A DNA stretch of 10,346 bases from assembly GCA_900555165.1 (NCBI GenBank), contig USKE01000050.1, forward strand, positions 1 through 10,346, written 5' to 3'. Position numbers and translations under genes: made by a program. The notes beneath the pieces are model-generated. The model was given only the letters and a program-made list of their open reading frames with translations, made no database searches and had not been told where the DNA came from. Numbering within the stretch: the stretch's first letter is position 1; every line of letters starts with the position of its first letter. Positions 1-7,424 of the stretch are shown piece by piece. Origin of the DNA: an uncultured Porphyromonadaceae bacterium (GTDB taxonomy: Bacteria > Bacteroidota > Bacteroidia > Bacteroidales > Muribaculaceae).

Positions 1-236
1 CCCGGCAGGAGTTGATGAGCCTTTCCGCCCGGTTCGGCCTGACGGTCACCTTCCAGCGGCCGGAGAAGGCACGGTTCGAGACCATTCTGGAGCAGCTTGC
101 CAAGCAGCACAACATCCAGATGCCCACCGAGCAGCTGCTGCTCAAGGCCGAGGCCTTGGCCCTGCGTGCCGGTGGCCGCAGCCCCCGGGTGGCCAAGCAA
201 TTCATCGAGCAATGCGAGGCCGGGGTGCAGAAGTAA
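1..236 (+). CDS. C-terminal end of a DUF815-family AAA+ ATPase (5' partial)
   Basis: This open frame enters from the left edge and ends at a TAA at 234-236, leaving about 77 residues. The text reads as the last part of a DUF815 ATP-binding protein: an LSARFGLTVTF strand, a helical lid rich in Leu and Ala, and the GRSPRVAKQFIE motif, whose arginine looks like the AAA+ sensor-2 residue. The Walker A and B motifs would lie upstream, outside the window. Full-length members are usually about 400 residues or more. Their cellular role is poorly known. The gene converges on the RidA gene, with a shared terminator between them. GC-rich third positions (GCC, CAG, CTG) and the U-tract terminator suggest a Faecalibacterium-like clostridium. 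The family call comes from memory of the motif pattern and the host call is inference. Confidence 0.72.
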   Translation, partial: RQELMSLSARFGLTVTFQRPEKARFETILEQLAKQHNIQMPTEQLLLKAEALALRAGGRSPRVAKQFIEQCEAGVQK

Positions 237-259
237 ACGCACCAGTTTTAAACGTTATC

Positions 260-308
260 AAAAAGCGGGACACCAAAGCATCCGCAGATGCTCCGGTGTC
301 CCGCTTTT
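260..308. terminator. Bidirectional intrinsic terminator between convergent genes
   Basis: A 14-bp perfect inverted repeat pairs 261-274 with 295-308. Inside it a second 6-bp stem (AGCATC at 277-282 with GATGCT at 287-292) closes a four-base loop. An A run flanks the left arm (260-264) and a T run ends the right arm, so the structure can terminate transcription on both strands. It lies 24 bases past the DUF815 stop and 16 bases past the end of ridA, as expected between convergent genes. The short U tracts are typical of Firmicutes. Confidence 0.9.
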
Positions 309-323
309 CTTATCTTTATTCGC

Positions 324-590
324 TCAGTCCCGCACGGCGATGCACTCGATCTCCAGTTTTGCGCCCTTGGGGATGGCTGCCACCTGCACACAGCTGCGGG
401 CGGGGAACGGCTCGGCAAAGGCCTTGGCGTACTCTGCGTTCACTGCGGCAAAATCGTTGATGTCGGCCAGAAAGATCACCGTCTTGACCACGTTGTTCAT
501 GGAAAGCCCCGCCTCGGCCAGAATCGCCTTCAGGTTGGCAAGGCTCTGTGCGGCCTGCTGCTCCACGGTATCAGCCATGGTGCCGGTGGC
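324..590 (-). CDS. RidA family enamine/imine deaminase, C-terminal two thirds only
   Basis: RidA (YjgF/YER057c/UK114 family) is a small trimeric cytosolic enzyme, normally about 125-130 residues. It hydrolyses reactive enamine/imine intermediates made by PLP enzymes such as threonine dehydratase. The visible part runs from PATGTMADTVEQQ through NLKAILAEAG, VVKTVIFLADINDFAAVNAEY and FPARSCVQVAAIPKGAKLEIECIAV to a TGA at 324-326, about 88 residues. The FPARSCV arginine (Arg105 in Salmonella RidA) and the IEIE-type glutamate (Glu120) of the active site are present. The first 40 or so residues, including the usual GPYSQA segment, are absent. The frame instead continues into a leucine-rich-repeat protein. 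I treat this as truncation at an assembly joint at about 582-597, not as a natural fusion. Confidence 0.88.
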   Translation of the reverse strand, partial: ATGTMADTVEQQAAQSLANLKAILAEAGLSMNNVVKTVIFLADINDFAAVNAEYAKAFAEPFPARSCVQVAAIPKGAKLEIECIAVRD

Positions 591-597
591 GGGGGGG
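582..597. other. Probable chimeric joint 1 (clostridial ridA to Bacteroidales LRR gene)
   Basis: RidA sequence to the left and BspA-type LRR sequence to the right meet here in the same minus-strand frame. The shared stretch encodes P-A-T-G, which fits both families: RidA has a P-x-x-P-x-T-G turn and LRR_5 proteins have an A-T-x-P-P-x-x-G linker. The exact breakpoint therefore cannot be fixed. A run of seven G (591-597) sits within it. Short GC-rich microhomology is a common place for an assembler or a chimeric read to switch templates. Confidence 0.75.
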
Positions 598-1592
598 ACT
601 GTGGCGCGTGAGGTCAACGATGTGAGCTGTGCAGAACCGGCCAGGGCATAGTCGCCCACCGATGTAAGGGTGGCGGGGAGGTCGACACTTTTCAGGCGGC
701 AACTCGACATTGAGAGTGCTGCCAGGTGCTGTGTGCCCTCAGGGACGGTGTATGCCTCGTCGGCGCGTCCAATAGGATACTGTATCAGCGTGGTGGCGTC
801 CTTGTCGAAGAGCACGCCGTCGACGGCGCTCATTACCGTATTGTCATCGGCTATCTCGAAATCCTGCAGCGCGGTACATTCGCAGAACGTGCCGCCGGTC
901 ACCTTGGTCACATTCGGGCCGATGGTGATTTTCTTCAGGTAGAGGCTGGGTGTAAAGGCATAGTCGGTGATTTCCTTGATGTCGCCGGGCACGGTAAACT
1001 CATCGGCCGGTCTTGATGCCGGGTACTGCACGAGCACCGCCTGATCCTGGAAACGCAGATACAGTATGCCGTCTTCAGACGTATAGAACGGGTTCTCCTC
1101 ATCCACGGCAATCTCCTGCAGGCCGCGACATTCCTGGAATACCGAGTATCCCAGCGAGGTAAGCGACTTAGGCAGGGTAATCGAGGTCATGTCTTCGCAG
1201 AACTCGAAGGCGTAGTCGCCGATGCGTGTCAGTGTCTGGGGGAGGTTCACCGATGTCATGGCATAGCAGTGGCTGAACGCCTGGTCGCCGATGGCGGTTA
1301 TCCCCTCGGGGAGGTTCACCGATGTGACGCCCTGGCAGTTGAAGAAGGCGTATGAGTCGATTTGCTTTACTTTCAGGGTCTCCATGCGGAATGTGACCTC
1401 GGCGGGGATTGTGATATTGCCCGAATACGAGGGCTCGGTCAGGCTGGCCCATGTCACCACGGCGCCCTTGCGGTCGCCGGTGTAATTATAGTAAATGCCG
1501 CCGACCGAGAAGTCGTAGGCCTGCATTGCCGGCGCACAGGCTGCCAGCCCGAGCATGATCAATCCGGTCTTTTTTAGCACGGATGTTTTCAT
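597..1592 (-). CDS. BspA-type leucine-rich-repeat (LRR_5) surface protein, C-terminus missing
   Basis: About 332 residues are visible, starting at the ATG complementary to 1590-1592. Residues 1-25 form a signal peptide (KK near the start, hydrophobic GLIMLGLAACAPA, a likely cut after AMQA). The mature start YDFSVGGIYYNYTG and a beta-strand cap (26-75) are typical of Bacteroidales BspA-like proteins. LRR_5 repeats follow at about 77-330, for example TSVNLPEGITAIGDQAFSHC and TSITLPKSLTSLGYSVFQEC. They are interrupted by EDGILY and VDGVLFDKD segments (residues 170-190 and 250-272) that are also usual in the family. Such proteins are exported and may bind host or bacterial partners, but no ligand can be read from the sequence. 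The last repeat ends in SRATVPPATG and runs straight into RidA, so the true C-terminus, often a sorting domain, is missing. No Shine-Dalgarno is seen, as is normal for Bacteroidetes. Confidence 0.87.
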
Positions 1593-1634
1593 CAGTCTTA
1601 AGTAGCTATTCGATAATATGTTGGTTTTCTAATA

Positions 1635-1675
1635 TATCCGGGAGGAAAATCACTTGAGAATTTTCCTCCCGGATA
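1635..1675 (-). terminator. Strong hairpin between two secreted-protein genes, probable terminator
   Basis: A 16-bp perfect inverted repeat pairs 1635-1650 with 1660-1675 around a 9-base loop. The stem holds ATCCGGGAGG and its complement. It sits 34 bases past the stop codon of the 761-residue protein gene and 43 bases before the start of the LRR gene, so it most likely ends the upstream transcript. On the minus strand it is followed by TATATTAG rather than a clean U run, so termination is likely but not certain. It also implies that the LRR gene needs its own promoter. Confidence 0.65.
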
Positions 1676-1708
1676 ATTTATTCAGACCGGTAGTCTGTCA
1701 GTAACAGT

Positions 1709-3994
1709 TTATTTTACCACTTTGAACGATGCGGTGCCGTCAACCACTACCACATACGCGCCTTTGGCAAGGCCGCGTGCGTTGATTGCGGTGGTGCCGT
1801 CAAGAGCGGCGGTGGCCACGAGGCGGCCTGCCACGTCATATACGCTGGCCGATTTGCGGCCACCGCTGACGATGATGTCGTCGCCGGCTACTTTCACGGT
1901 CACGTTGCTTTCGGCGAGAGTGTCGCCAAGACCGGCTGCCTGTCGGGTCGGGATGGTCACATACGAACCCGGCGATGCCAGAATCAGGTCACATTCGCGT
2001 GCGTCGCCGGTATTGGCGTCGGCGGTGAGGGTGACGGTGTATGTGTCGGTGTTCTCGTCATGAGTGGCGGTGAAATGCGCCCAGTCGGCAGGGGTGATGC
2101 CGTCCTCGGTGAGTACCCATTTGTCGGGGGTCTGTGTGGCTTTCACGGTGAACTCCTTTGAGCCACCTTCGGCCGAGATCTCGAATATGTCGCTGTCAAG
2201 GCGCTCCATGGTCGAGTAGGTCACGCCCATACCCATGCACAGACCGCCGAAGTGACCGTCGTTCAGGGGGAATGTGCCGAGGTTTTTGAACTCGTCGTAA
2301 TACCCGTCTTCGGCGTCGTTGTCATAATGGATCCAGTAAACCAGGTTGTTGCCGTATTTCTCGGGATGCGTGGTTTTCATGTAGGGTAACGACACGTGTC
2401 CTCCGGTGCGGCAGCCCATCATGAGAATCATGATTGACTGGTCGGCGTTGACGGGGGTGGGGAACTGGAAACGGAGGCTGGTGAGCAGACCTGTAGGAGC
2501 GGGTATATCACTGCCCCAGAGCACTGTCTGGCCGATTTTGGTTTCGGGCTGCCCTGTCTCTTCGTTGAGGGCGAATACCATAATCTCGATGCCGTCGGTC
2601 GCGGGAACTGCCTCGTCAACGCGTGCCACCAGGTCGATGTAGTCGAACCCGTAGGGAACTGCGGGCTTGGGATATACGCTGCAGTATCCGTATACATCAA
2701 GCGTGCCGTCCATGTAGCCCTGGATTTTTTCCCATGCCAGGTCGATGTCGGGGTTGAGGCTGATGTATTCCGGGGACACTACGATGCGTCCGTCGAAGAC
2801 GTCGGTGAGGCCGGCGGCGAACTGTCCGGTGTATGCGCCCTGGTCGTCAGAACCCGAGAGGATGCCGCCGATCTGCATTTCCGGGAAGTTGGTGTGGTAG
2901 GGGTCAGACTCGCGGCTCTCGAAGAAACCTTGGAGCTCAGGGGTCATGCATACGGTGTTGAACTCGTAGGCGGGTGTCACCAGATGCTTGGCGTCTGAGG
3001 TCTGGATGGCGCCGGTAGCGTCGGCGTAGGTCCATGTGTTGCGCAGAATGTCGGTGGAGGTGTTGCGCCATGCGAACTGCACTCCGTGGGGGGCGAGCAG
3101 ACGGGGAGCGGCCGGAAATTCTGTCGCCGGTGAAATCTGCTGCATGAACACGCCGCCGGGCAGAGTGTAGCTTGCTACGGGCATAGGCACGCCCACGGCC
3201 ACGTTGTCAAGCGCCACGCCGTGGCCCATGCGTCCGAAGAAACGGAATGCTATCTTGACCTCCTGTCCCACATAGTCGGCGAGGTTCACGTAGATCGGAC
3301 GGTAGCCGAGCTGGCTGCCGTAAGCCGACAGGCTTGCCCTGAGCTCCTCCTGGGTATAGCCCGGGGTGATCTCGTCGTCGATGAGGTTCCACAGTTTCAC
3401 CCAGTTGGCGCCGTCATCTGTGGTGACATAGATTTCCATGTCGGTGTTGCGGGCGCTGAAGTCGTTGTTGTCACGGTTGTAGACCATCCAGCCCGGGTTG
3501 TAATGCAGCTTGAAGTAGAGCCAGTCTTCGTTTACGGGAGTGACGGCAGGTGTCACAAGCCATTCATCCTGGAAATCGGGCTCATGGTATCCGTCGCCGG
3601 TCTCGTATGCCACATCGGCGATGATGTGGGCGAAACAGTTACCCTCGTATGCGCTGGCGTCGATGACCAGTGCCACATTCTTGTCGTCGTTGGTGGTCAC
3701 GCGCCACAGCAGGTTGTGGCGGGTGTTGTCGGTGGGGATGGTGGTGCCGGCGTTGCTGAACTTTGTCCAGCCCTCGGGGAGCCAGTTGTCAGAGAAGTTG
3801 CCGAAACCGGCGGGACGCTCCTCGAAACCCTCGAAAAACGTGTTTTCACGGGCGGTGGCACCCATAGCCGGGCTTTTCATCAGGCCCGGGGCGCTCTTTA
3901 CCGATGAAACCGGTTCCTCGGCCACAGGGATGGCCGCGGTGGCCGCAAGTGCTGTCAGCGAAAGTGCCGCATGACACAGAGTTCTTCTTTTCAT
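1709..3994 (-). CDS. Secreted choice-of-anchor J / BACON protein with C-terminal T9SS-type sorting domain
   Basis: This 761-residue protein is complete. Residues 1-22 form a signal peptide (MKRR, then a hydrophobic Ala/Leu stretch). Residues 53-270 match a choice-of-anchor J/cleaved-adhesin jelly roll, with FFEGFEE, DEWLVTPAV, YVTTDDGANW, and FRFFGRMGHGVALDNVAV near its end. The middle (about 271-595) is a beta-rich region I cannot assign. Residues about 600-688 look like a BACON domain (ISAEGGSKEFTV, a W-x-x-F core, CDLILASPGSYVTIP). Residues 694-761 form a type-A-like sorting domain with VYDVAGRLVA and GAYVVVVDG, ending in FKVVK. The architecture suggests export by the type IX system and binding to glycan or protein targets at the cell surface. 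No hydrolase motif is visible, so an enzymatic role is not supported. The start is fixed by the signal peptide. It stands alone between two intergenic hairpin regions. Confidence 0.85.
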   Translation of the reverse strand: MKRRTLCHAALSLTALAATAAIPVAEEPVSSVKSAPGLMKSPAMGATARENTFFEGFEERPAGFGNFSDNWLPEGWTKFSNAGTTIPTDNTRHNLLWRVTTNDDKNVALVIDASAYEGNCFAHIIADVAYETGDGYHEPDFQDEWLVTPAVTPVNEDWLYFKLHYNPGWMVYNRDNNDFSARNTDMEIYVTTDDGANWVKLWNLIDDEITPGYTQEELRASLSAYGSQLGYRPIYVNLADYVGQEVKIAFRFFGRMGHGVALDNVAVGVPMPVASYTLPGGVFMQQISPATEFPAAPRLLAPHGVQFAWRNTSTDILRNTWTYADATGAIQTSDAKHLVTPAYEFNTVCMTPELQGFFESRESDPYHTNFPEMQIGGILSGSDDQGAYTGQFAAGLTDVFDGRIVVSPEYISLNPDIDLAWEKIQGYMDGTLDVYGYCSVYPKPAVPYGFDYIDLVARVDEAVPATDGIEIMVFALNEETGQPETKIGQTVLWGSDIPAPTGLLTSLRFQFPTPVNADQSIMILMMGCRTGGHVSLPYMKTTHPEKYGNNLVYWIHYDNDAEDGYYDEFKNLGTFPLNDGHFGGLCMGMGVTYSTMERLDSDIFEISAEGGSKEFTVKATQTPDKWVLTEDGITPADWAHFTATHDENTDTYTVTLTADANTGDARECDLILASPGSYVTIPTRQAAGLGDTLAESNVTVKVAGDDIIVSGGRKSASVYDVAGRLVATAALDGTTAINARGLAKGAYVVVVDGTASFKVVK

Positions 3995-4040
3995 TTGATT
4001 TAAATATAAGGATAGATATGTATGTCGGTATTTGGATATG

Positions 4041-4114
4041 TCAGATTCCGTGAATCTGAATCTGACCCTGCCGGGCCGGCGCCGGTAAGCGCGTGCTGGT
4101 CAGACAGGGCCAGA
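4041..4114 (-). other. Tandem hairpins in the 172-bp intergenic gap, possible terminator
   Basis: Two inverted repeats lie past the stop of the 927-residue protein gene. One is an 8-bp perfect stem with a 3-base loop (TCAGATTC at 4041-4048, GAATCTGA at 4052-4059). The other pairs 4061-4070 with 4105-4114. It has one mismatch on the plus strand that becomes a G-U pair in minus-strand RNA, so the structure fits leftward transcripts better. A GC-rich palindrome, CCGGCGCCGG, sits in its loop. There is no U tract. I read this as transcript-end structure for the upstream gene or a leader for the next one, with low certainty. Confidence 0.4.
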
Positions 4115-4166
4115 CTCATGATTCAACAGGGGCGTCTGACGGTGATGTCGGTCATTGCCGGCCGGT

Positions 4167-6950
4167 TCAGCGCACTATTGCCTTGTGGCTGCAGGTGCCT
4201 GCTGTGACGAAGTAGATGCCGGGAGCCAGTTTCACCGACCATGTGCCCGATGCGCTGGCGGCTGAGGCGGCCAGGCGCCCGTCGGCGGTGAATACACGGA
4301 TGTCTTTACCTTCCGCACCGGTGACGGTGAGCATGCCGTCGGCGCCGGTTACGGTTATGCCTGATGCCTCAACCGTGTCAAGCGCCTGAGGTTTCTTCTC
4401 GAAATTCACGGCATACTCATCAGACTTGTTGTTGGTGAGATCCTCGTCGCCGTAGAATACTACCTCGACAGCATACTTCGTGCCTGAGAGGAGATCCTCG
4501 GCCCAGTCGATGGCGAACTCATATTCAAGGGTCTCGTCGGTGTGGATGGTCTCGCCGTAGAGCATGTCTACAGCCACGCCTTCGGCAAGCAGTACCACCG
4601 TGTAGTCGAGCGCCAGATCGGCGCCGTTGTTGAATACCTTGGCCTTCACTGTGCCTGCGCCCAGATAGGGAATCTCTTCTTCGGGGAATTCCACCTCAGT
4701 GAGCACCAGGTCGTTGAGATAGCCGGACATGACTGTTACAGTAGCGGGTGCCGATGCGAATACCTTGTAATATGCTGTAACCTGATATGCCTGGAATCCG
4801 CGCGGTGCGTTCTCCACGGTGTATTCCACGACGTCGCCGGGAAGGATGGGCTCCTCCGTGCCGGGTTTAGTCTCGAGCTCGGCCACGATCTCAGAGCCGC
4901 GTTTGATCTCGATTTTCGAGATGGATTCCAGGTCATTGCCTTCGGTGTCCTGAAACGGTGCCTGGAACGTGAGCATGATGTCGCGGCTGCCGGTTTCCAC
5001 GGGGTCGGCCACAAGACCTGATACAGGCATCGGGGTGGGGAATACGCCGGTGATCTCGATGTCGTCGATGGCTACCGAGTTGCCGTATGACCAGCTTGTG
5101 GTGGTGTCGTAGAAGTCAATCGAGTACACGCCGTCTTCACGAACGGTGAATGTGTATTCAAGCTGCTGGAACTGGCCCGCGTTCTCGGCGTTCGATGTGT
5201 ACTCGACCTTTGTCGCGATCCATGGATAGATATAGTCGGCAGTGTTGGTCGACTGAGATTTCGACAGGTTCACACGCAGCTGGGGCGACTCGCCTGCCTG
5301 CGGGCATGCGATTTTGAATTTCAGCGTGTATGTGGCGCCTGAATAGAACTGGATCGGCGCGGTGAACAGGTGTGCGTTCACACTTGACATGTAATTGTAG
5401 GTCAGACGTGCCACCTTGTCGCCTTCGGTGCCGTCAAGCTGCCACAGGTCGTTGCCTACGGCCTTGAATACGGTCTCTGAGAGGTCTGTGGCGTCATCGA
5501 AGTTCTGTGAGAAGGGTACGGTGTAGGGGTCGCCGATCATGATTCCGGCGGTGGTGGCGTCGGGGCCTGCCTCGCCGTCGTTGACAACGGTCACCACATA
5601 GCTGTATTCGCGGATGCGTCCCTGCGGAATCTCGTCGCTTACGGTAGTGTCGGTGATGCCGGTGGCGATCTCCACGTTGCCGGGCATGCGGGTGACATTA
5701 TAGGTTATTTTCGACATGTCGAGCGAGCCGCCGTTCTGGCCGGCCGGAGCGCCCCATGTCAGCGTGATGCTGTTGCCGTCGGCGGCAAGTGCGAGGTCTG
5801 TCACGGCTGTGGGCGCGTCATATCCCGAGAATGCCGGAGTTGTGGCTTTGTCGCCGTCGCCGATGCTGTTGGTCAGGTAGACGGTAACCGTATGCGAACC
5901 GGGAGTCATGTCAAGGATTTTTGAATACTCGGCCCCGGCGTTGATGGTGCCCGTGTCGGCGCTCTGGCCGTCGACAAGCACCGTGTATGACAGCTCGCCC
6001 GAGAGAGCGGTGCCACCGTGTGTCAGAGAGGGGGCGGTGAAAGTCACCGTCACGCCGTTTTCTGTACCGGAATAGCTGGCTGTGAGATTCTCGGGGGCAG
6101 CAGGCGCGCCGGCCTTGGTGCTCGGGCCCGGGATATAGAAACCGTTGTAGCGCTTGCCCATCGGGAAGTCGTAGACTTTGGCGTATGTCTGGGCCGCGGT
6201 GTCGATAGCATACAGCGATGCCAAGTATGCGTTGCTTACGGCACCCCAGTAGATTTTGCCCGAGGCGGCGTCCCATGCGGCCGACTGGTTGTCGCCGTTG
6301 GCTGTGGGTATGCTGAACTTCTCGGTGGCTGCGCCGGTGGCCTTGTCGATGGTGTAGATCTTGCCGGAGTTACCCGAGATGCCCCAGAGGGTGCCGTCGC
6401 CGTCGATGGCGAGGGCGTTGATTTTCAGGTTGCCCGGAGCGCCGATGAGCTGAACCGACCTGGCGTCGGCGTCGAAGATGCCGAGCGCGGTGCTGTAGCC
6501 GTAGGTGTCGGCATAGGCCCAGGTGTAGACTTTGTCACCGGTGGGGTCATACACCATGTCGGTGGCGCGGAGGGTCATGTCGCTCGACCCCATGCTCTGG
6601 TATGTTGAGTAAGTCCAGGGCCCGTCGCCGGCGCTGTCCCCTTCGGCAGTGGCTACCGCCACGTATAAAGTGCTGTAGCTGTATGCGGTGCCGACAGCTT
6701 TGTCTTTCGAGACGAAAGTGCCGCCGGAGTCTCTGAAACTCCACTGCACGCCGCCGAGTATGTCGGCGCTGATTTTCTCGGGAGAGGAGGGAAAAGAGCC
6801 TTCAAGCGGCAGCTTATAGACGCCGATGTTACCTTGCAGGGCGCCGACAGCGTAGATTACCGGATCCTCTTCGACAGTAATCGCGCCCGCGCTTGATGTG
6901 ACAAGACAGGTACTTGCAATCAGTAGCAATTTAGGGGAGTAAAATTTCAT
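4167..6950 (-). CDS. Large secreted multi-domain protein: propeller-like N-terminus, FnIII-like repeats, sorting domain
   Basis: This 927-residue protein is complete. Residues 1-23 are a signal peptide (MKFYSPKLLLIAS, cut near SAGA). Residues about 30-275 look like a beta-propeller, with repeated blade-like phrases such as DMVYDPTGDKVYTW, ALAIDGDGTLWGIS and SAAWDAASGKIYWG. FnIII-like domains follow at about 283-378 and 380-472 (TAVTDLALAADGNSITLTW; YSYVVTVVNDGEAG). Residues 478-636 resemble a choice-of-anchor jelly roll (FSQNFDD, then SVAIDDIEI at the end). Another FnIII-like unit is at about 641-742, then a CARDB-like domain (745-848, VKAKVFNNGADLA). Residues 855-927 form a C-terminal sorting domain with DIRVFTADGRLAA and GIYFVTAG. 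This is a Bacteroidales surface or outer-membrane-vesicle protein by pattern, probably for adhesion or glycan binding. No catalytic motif is recognised. Domain boundaries are estimates from reading, not from a profile search. Confidence 0.83.
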   Translation of the reverse strand: MKFYSPKLLLIASTCLVTSSAGAITVEEDPVIYAVGALQGNIGVYKLPLEGSFPSSPEKISADILGGVQWSFRDSGGTFVSKDKAVGTAYSYSTLYVAVATAEGDSAGDGPWTYSTYQSMGSSDMTLRATDMVYDPTGDKVYTWAYADTYGYSTALGIFDADARSVQLIGAPGNLKINALAIDGDGTLWGISGNSGKIYTIDKATGAATEKFSIPTANGDNQSAAWDAASGKIYWGAVSNAYLASLYAIDTAAQTYAKVYDFPMGKRYNGFYIPGPSTKAGAPAAPENLTASYSGTENGVTVTFTAPSLTHGGTALSGELSYTVLVDGQSADTGTINAGAEYSKILDMTPGSHTVTVYLTNSIGDGDKATTPAFSGYDAPTAVTDLALAADGNSITLTWGAPAGQNGGSLDMSKITYNVTRMPGNVEIATGITDTTVSDEIPQGRIREYSYVVTVVNDGEAGPDATTAGIMIGDPYTVPFSQNFDDATDLSETVFKAVGNDLWQLDGTEGDKVARLTYNYMSSVNAHLFTAPIQFYSGATYTLKFKIACPQAGESPQLRVNLSKSQSTNTADYIYPWIATKVEYTSNAENAGQFQQLEYTFTVREDGVYSIDFYDTTTSWSYGNSVAIDDIEITGVFPTPMPVSGLVADPVETGSRDIMLTFQAPFQDTEGNDLESISKIEIKRGSEIVAELETKPGTEEPILPGDVVEYTVENAPRGFQAYQVTAYYKVFASAPATVTVMSGYLNDLVLTEVEFPEEEIPYLGAGTVKAKVFNNGADLALDYTVVLLAEGVAVDMLYGETIHTDETLEYEFAIDWAEDLLSGTKYAVEVVFYGDEDLTNNKSDEYAVNFEKKPQALDTVEASGITVTGADGMLTVTGAEGKDIRVFTADGRLAASAASASGTWSVKLAPGIYFVTAGTCSHKAIVR

Positions 6951-7296
6951 TTCAATAGTCTGGTATGGGTTGTTTTGTTGTGATAATTAGATTTAGTACG
7001 CAGCGGTTATGCACATGACTCCCGCGCGAAAAAAGCATACTGCAATGAAAAAGCATCGCAAGGAGATTGTTGTGTCGCAAAATTGCGTATTTTGTTTTGT
7101 TTCTGCAAATATTTGCTGAAAAAATCGTGAAATGGCATACTTTTTTAATATAGATTAATATTTTAATCTAAATTAATAAATGTTACTTTCGATGGATGAA
7201 CGCTCCCGTGCCTGCGTGGCGGCCGTTTCGCGCCAGCGTGGCCCGGTGTCTATGTGGCGGCGTATGTGGCTCTTCATGGCCCGGCGTATGCGGTTT
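6951..7296. other. AT-rich divergent intergenic region (346 bp) with no supported gene
   Basis: No gene is supported in this stretch between the leftward 927-residue protein and the promoter of the rightward gene. The left part is strongly AT-rich and holds three palindromes, listed separately. The part from 7205 to 7292 is GC-rich, with imperfect repeats of the form TGGC(C/G)..GGCGTATG (7255-7266 and 7277-7290). A 62-codon open frame at 7180-7368 crosses the promoter, has an Arg/Met/Trp-rich low-complexity sequence and no family resemblance, so I do not call it a gene. I could not find a TAnnTTTG promoter on the minus strand for the 927-residue protein. Confidence 0.55.
7076..7170. repeat. 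Cluster of three palindromes, possible operator sites
   Basis: Three inverted repeats lie within 95 bases: CGCAAAATTGCG at 7076-7087, GCAAATATTTGC at 7105-7116, and an 8-bp arm pair TAGATTAA/TTAATCTA at 7151-7158 and 7163-7170 around TATT. The first two share a GCAAA/TTTGC core, with centres 29 bases apart. Their position between divergent genes suits regulator binding or DNA bending. AT-rich DNA gives such palindromes by chance fairly often, so function is only a suggestion. Confidence 0.4.
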
Positions 7297-7330
7297 TTTG
7301 CTGATATGTCAAAAAAAAATTGTAACTTTG
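7297..7330 (+). promoter_or_regulatory. Bacteroidetes-type promoter (TTTG - 22 - TAACTTTG)
   Basis: TAACTTTG at 7323-7330 is an exact match to the Bacteroidetes -7 consensus TAnnTTTG, and TTTG at 7297-7300 serves as the -33 box. The 22-base spacing is slightly long but within what is seen in this phylum. It would start transcription near 7336 and give a leader of about 90 bases before the ATG at 7425. This signal supports a Bacteroidetes origin for the middle piece. Confidence 0.7.
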
Positions 7331-7424
7331 CGGCTAAATATATAAAAGTGACAGCATGGCCTCACTGACGCGGCTCCCGGGCGGGGCGCTTTTAAGTGTG
7401 GTCTTGGCGTCGCAGCTGTTATCG

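Noticed and set aside
3221..3907. 228-codon open frame on the plus strand
   Set aside because: It lies wholly antisense to the choice-of-anchor J gene. Long antisense frames arise from GC-rich codon bias, and its Val/Gly-rich text matches no family.
6018..6608. 196-codon open frame on the plus strand
   Set aside because: It is antisense to the propeller and first FnIII-like region of the 927-residue protein. Its Gly/Val/Cys-rich composition is a mirror of that gene.
7180..7368. 62-codon open frame in the intergenic region on the plus strand
   Set aside because: It overlaps the strong TAACTTTG promoter, has low-complexity Arg/Met/Trp-rich content and no ribosome site or family resemblance.
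7356..7424. 23-codon N-terminal extension of the glycogen-synthase-like protein
   Set aside because: Family homology starts at MNTKKKVLYISQE. The extension falls in the predicted leader RNA and has no signal-peptide or family features of its own.
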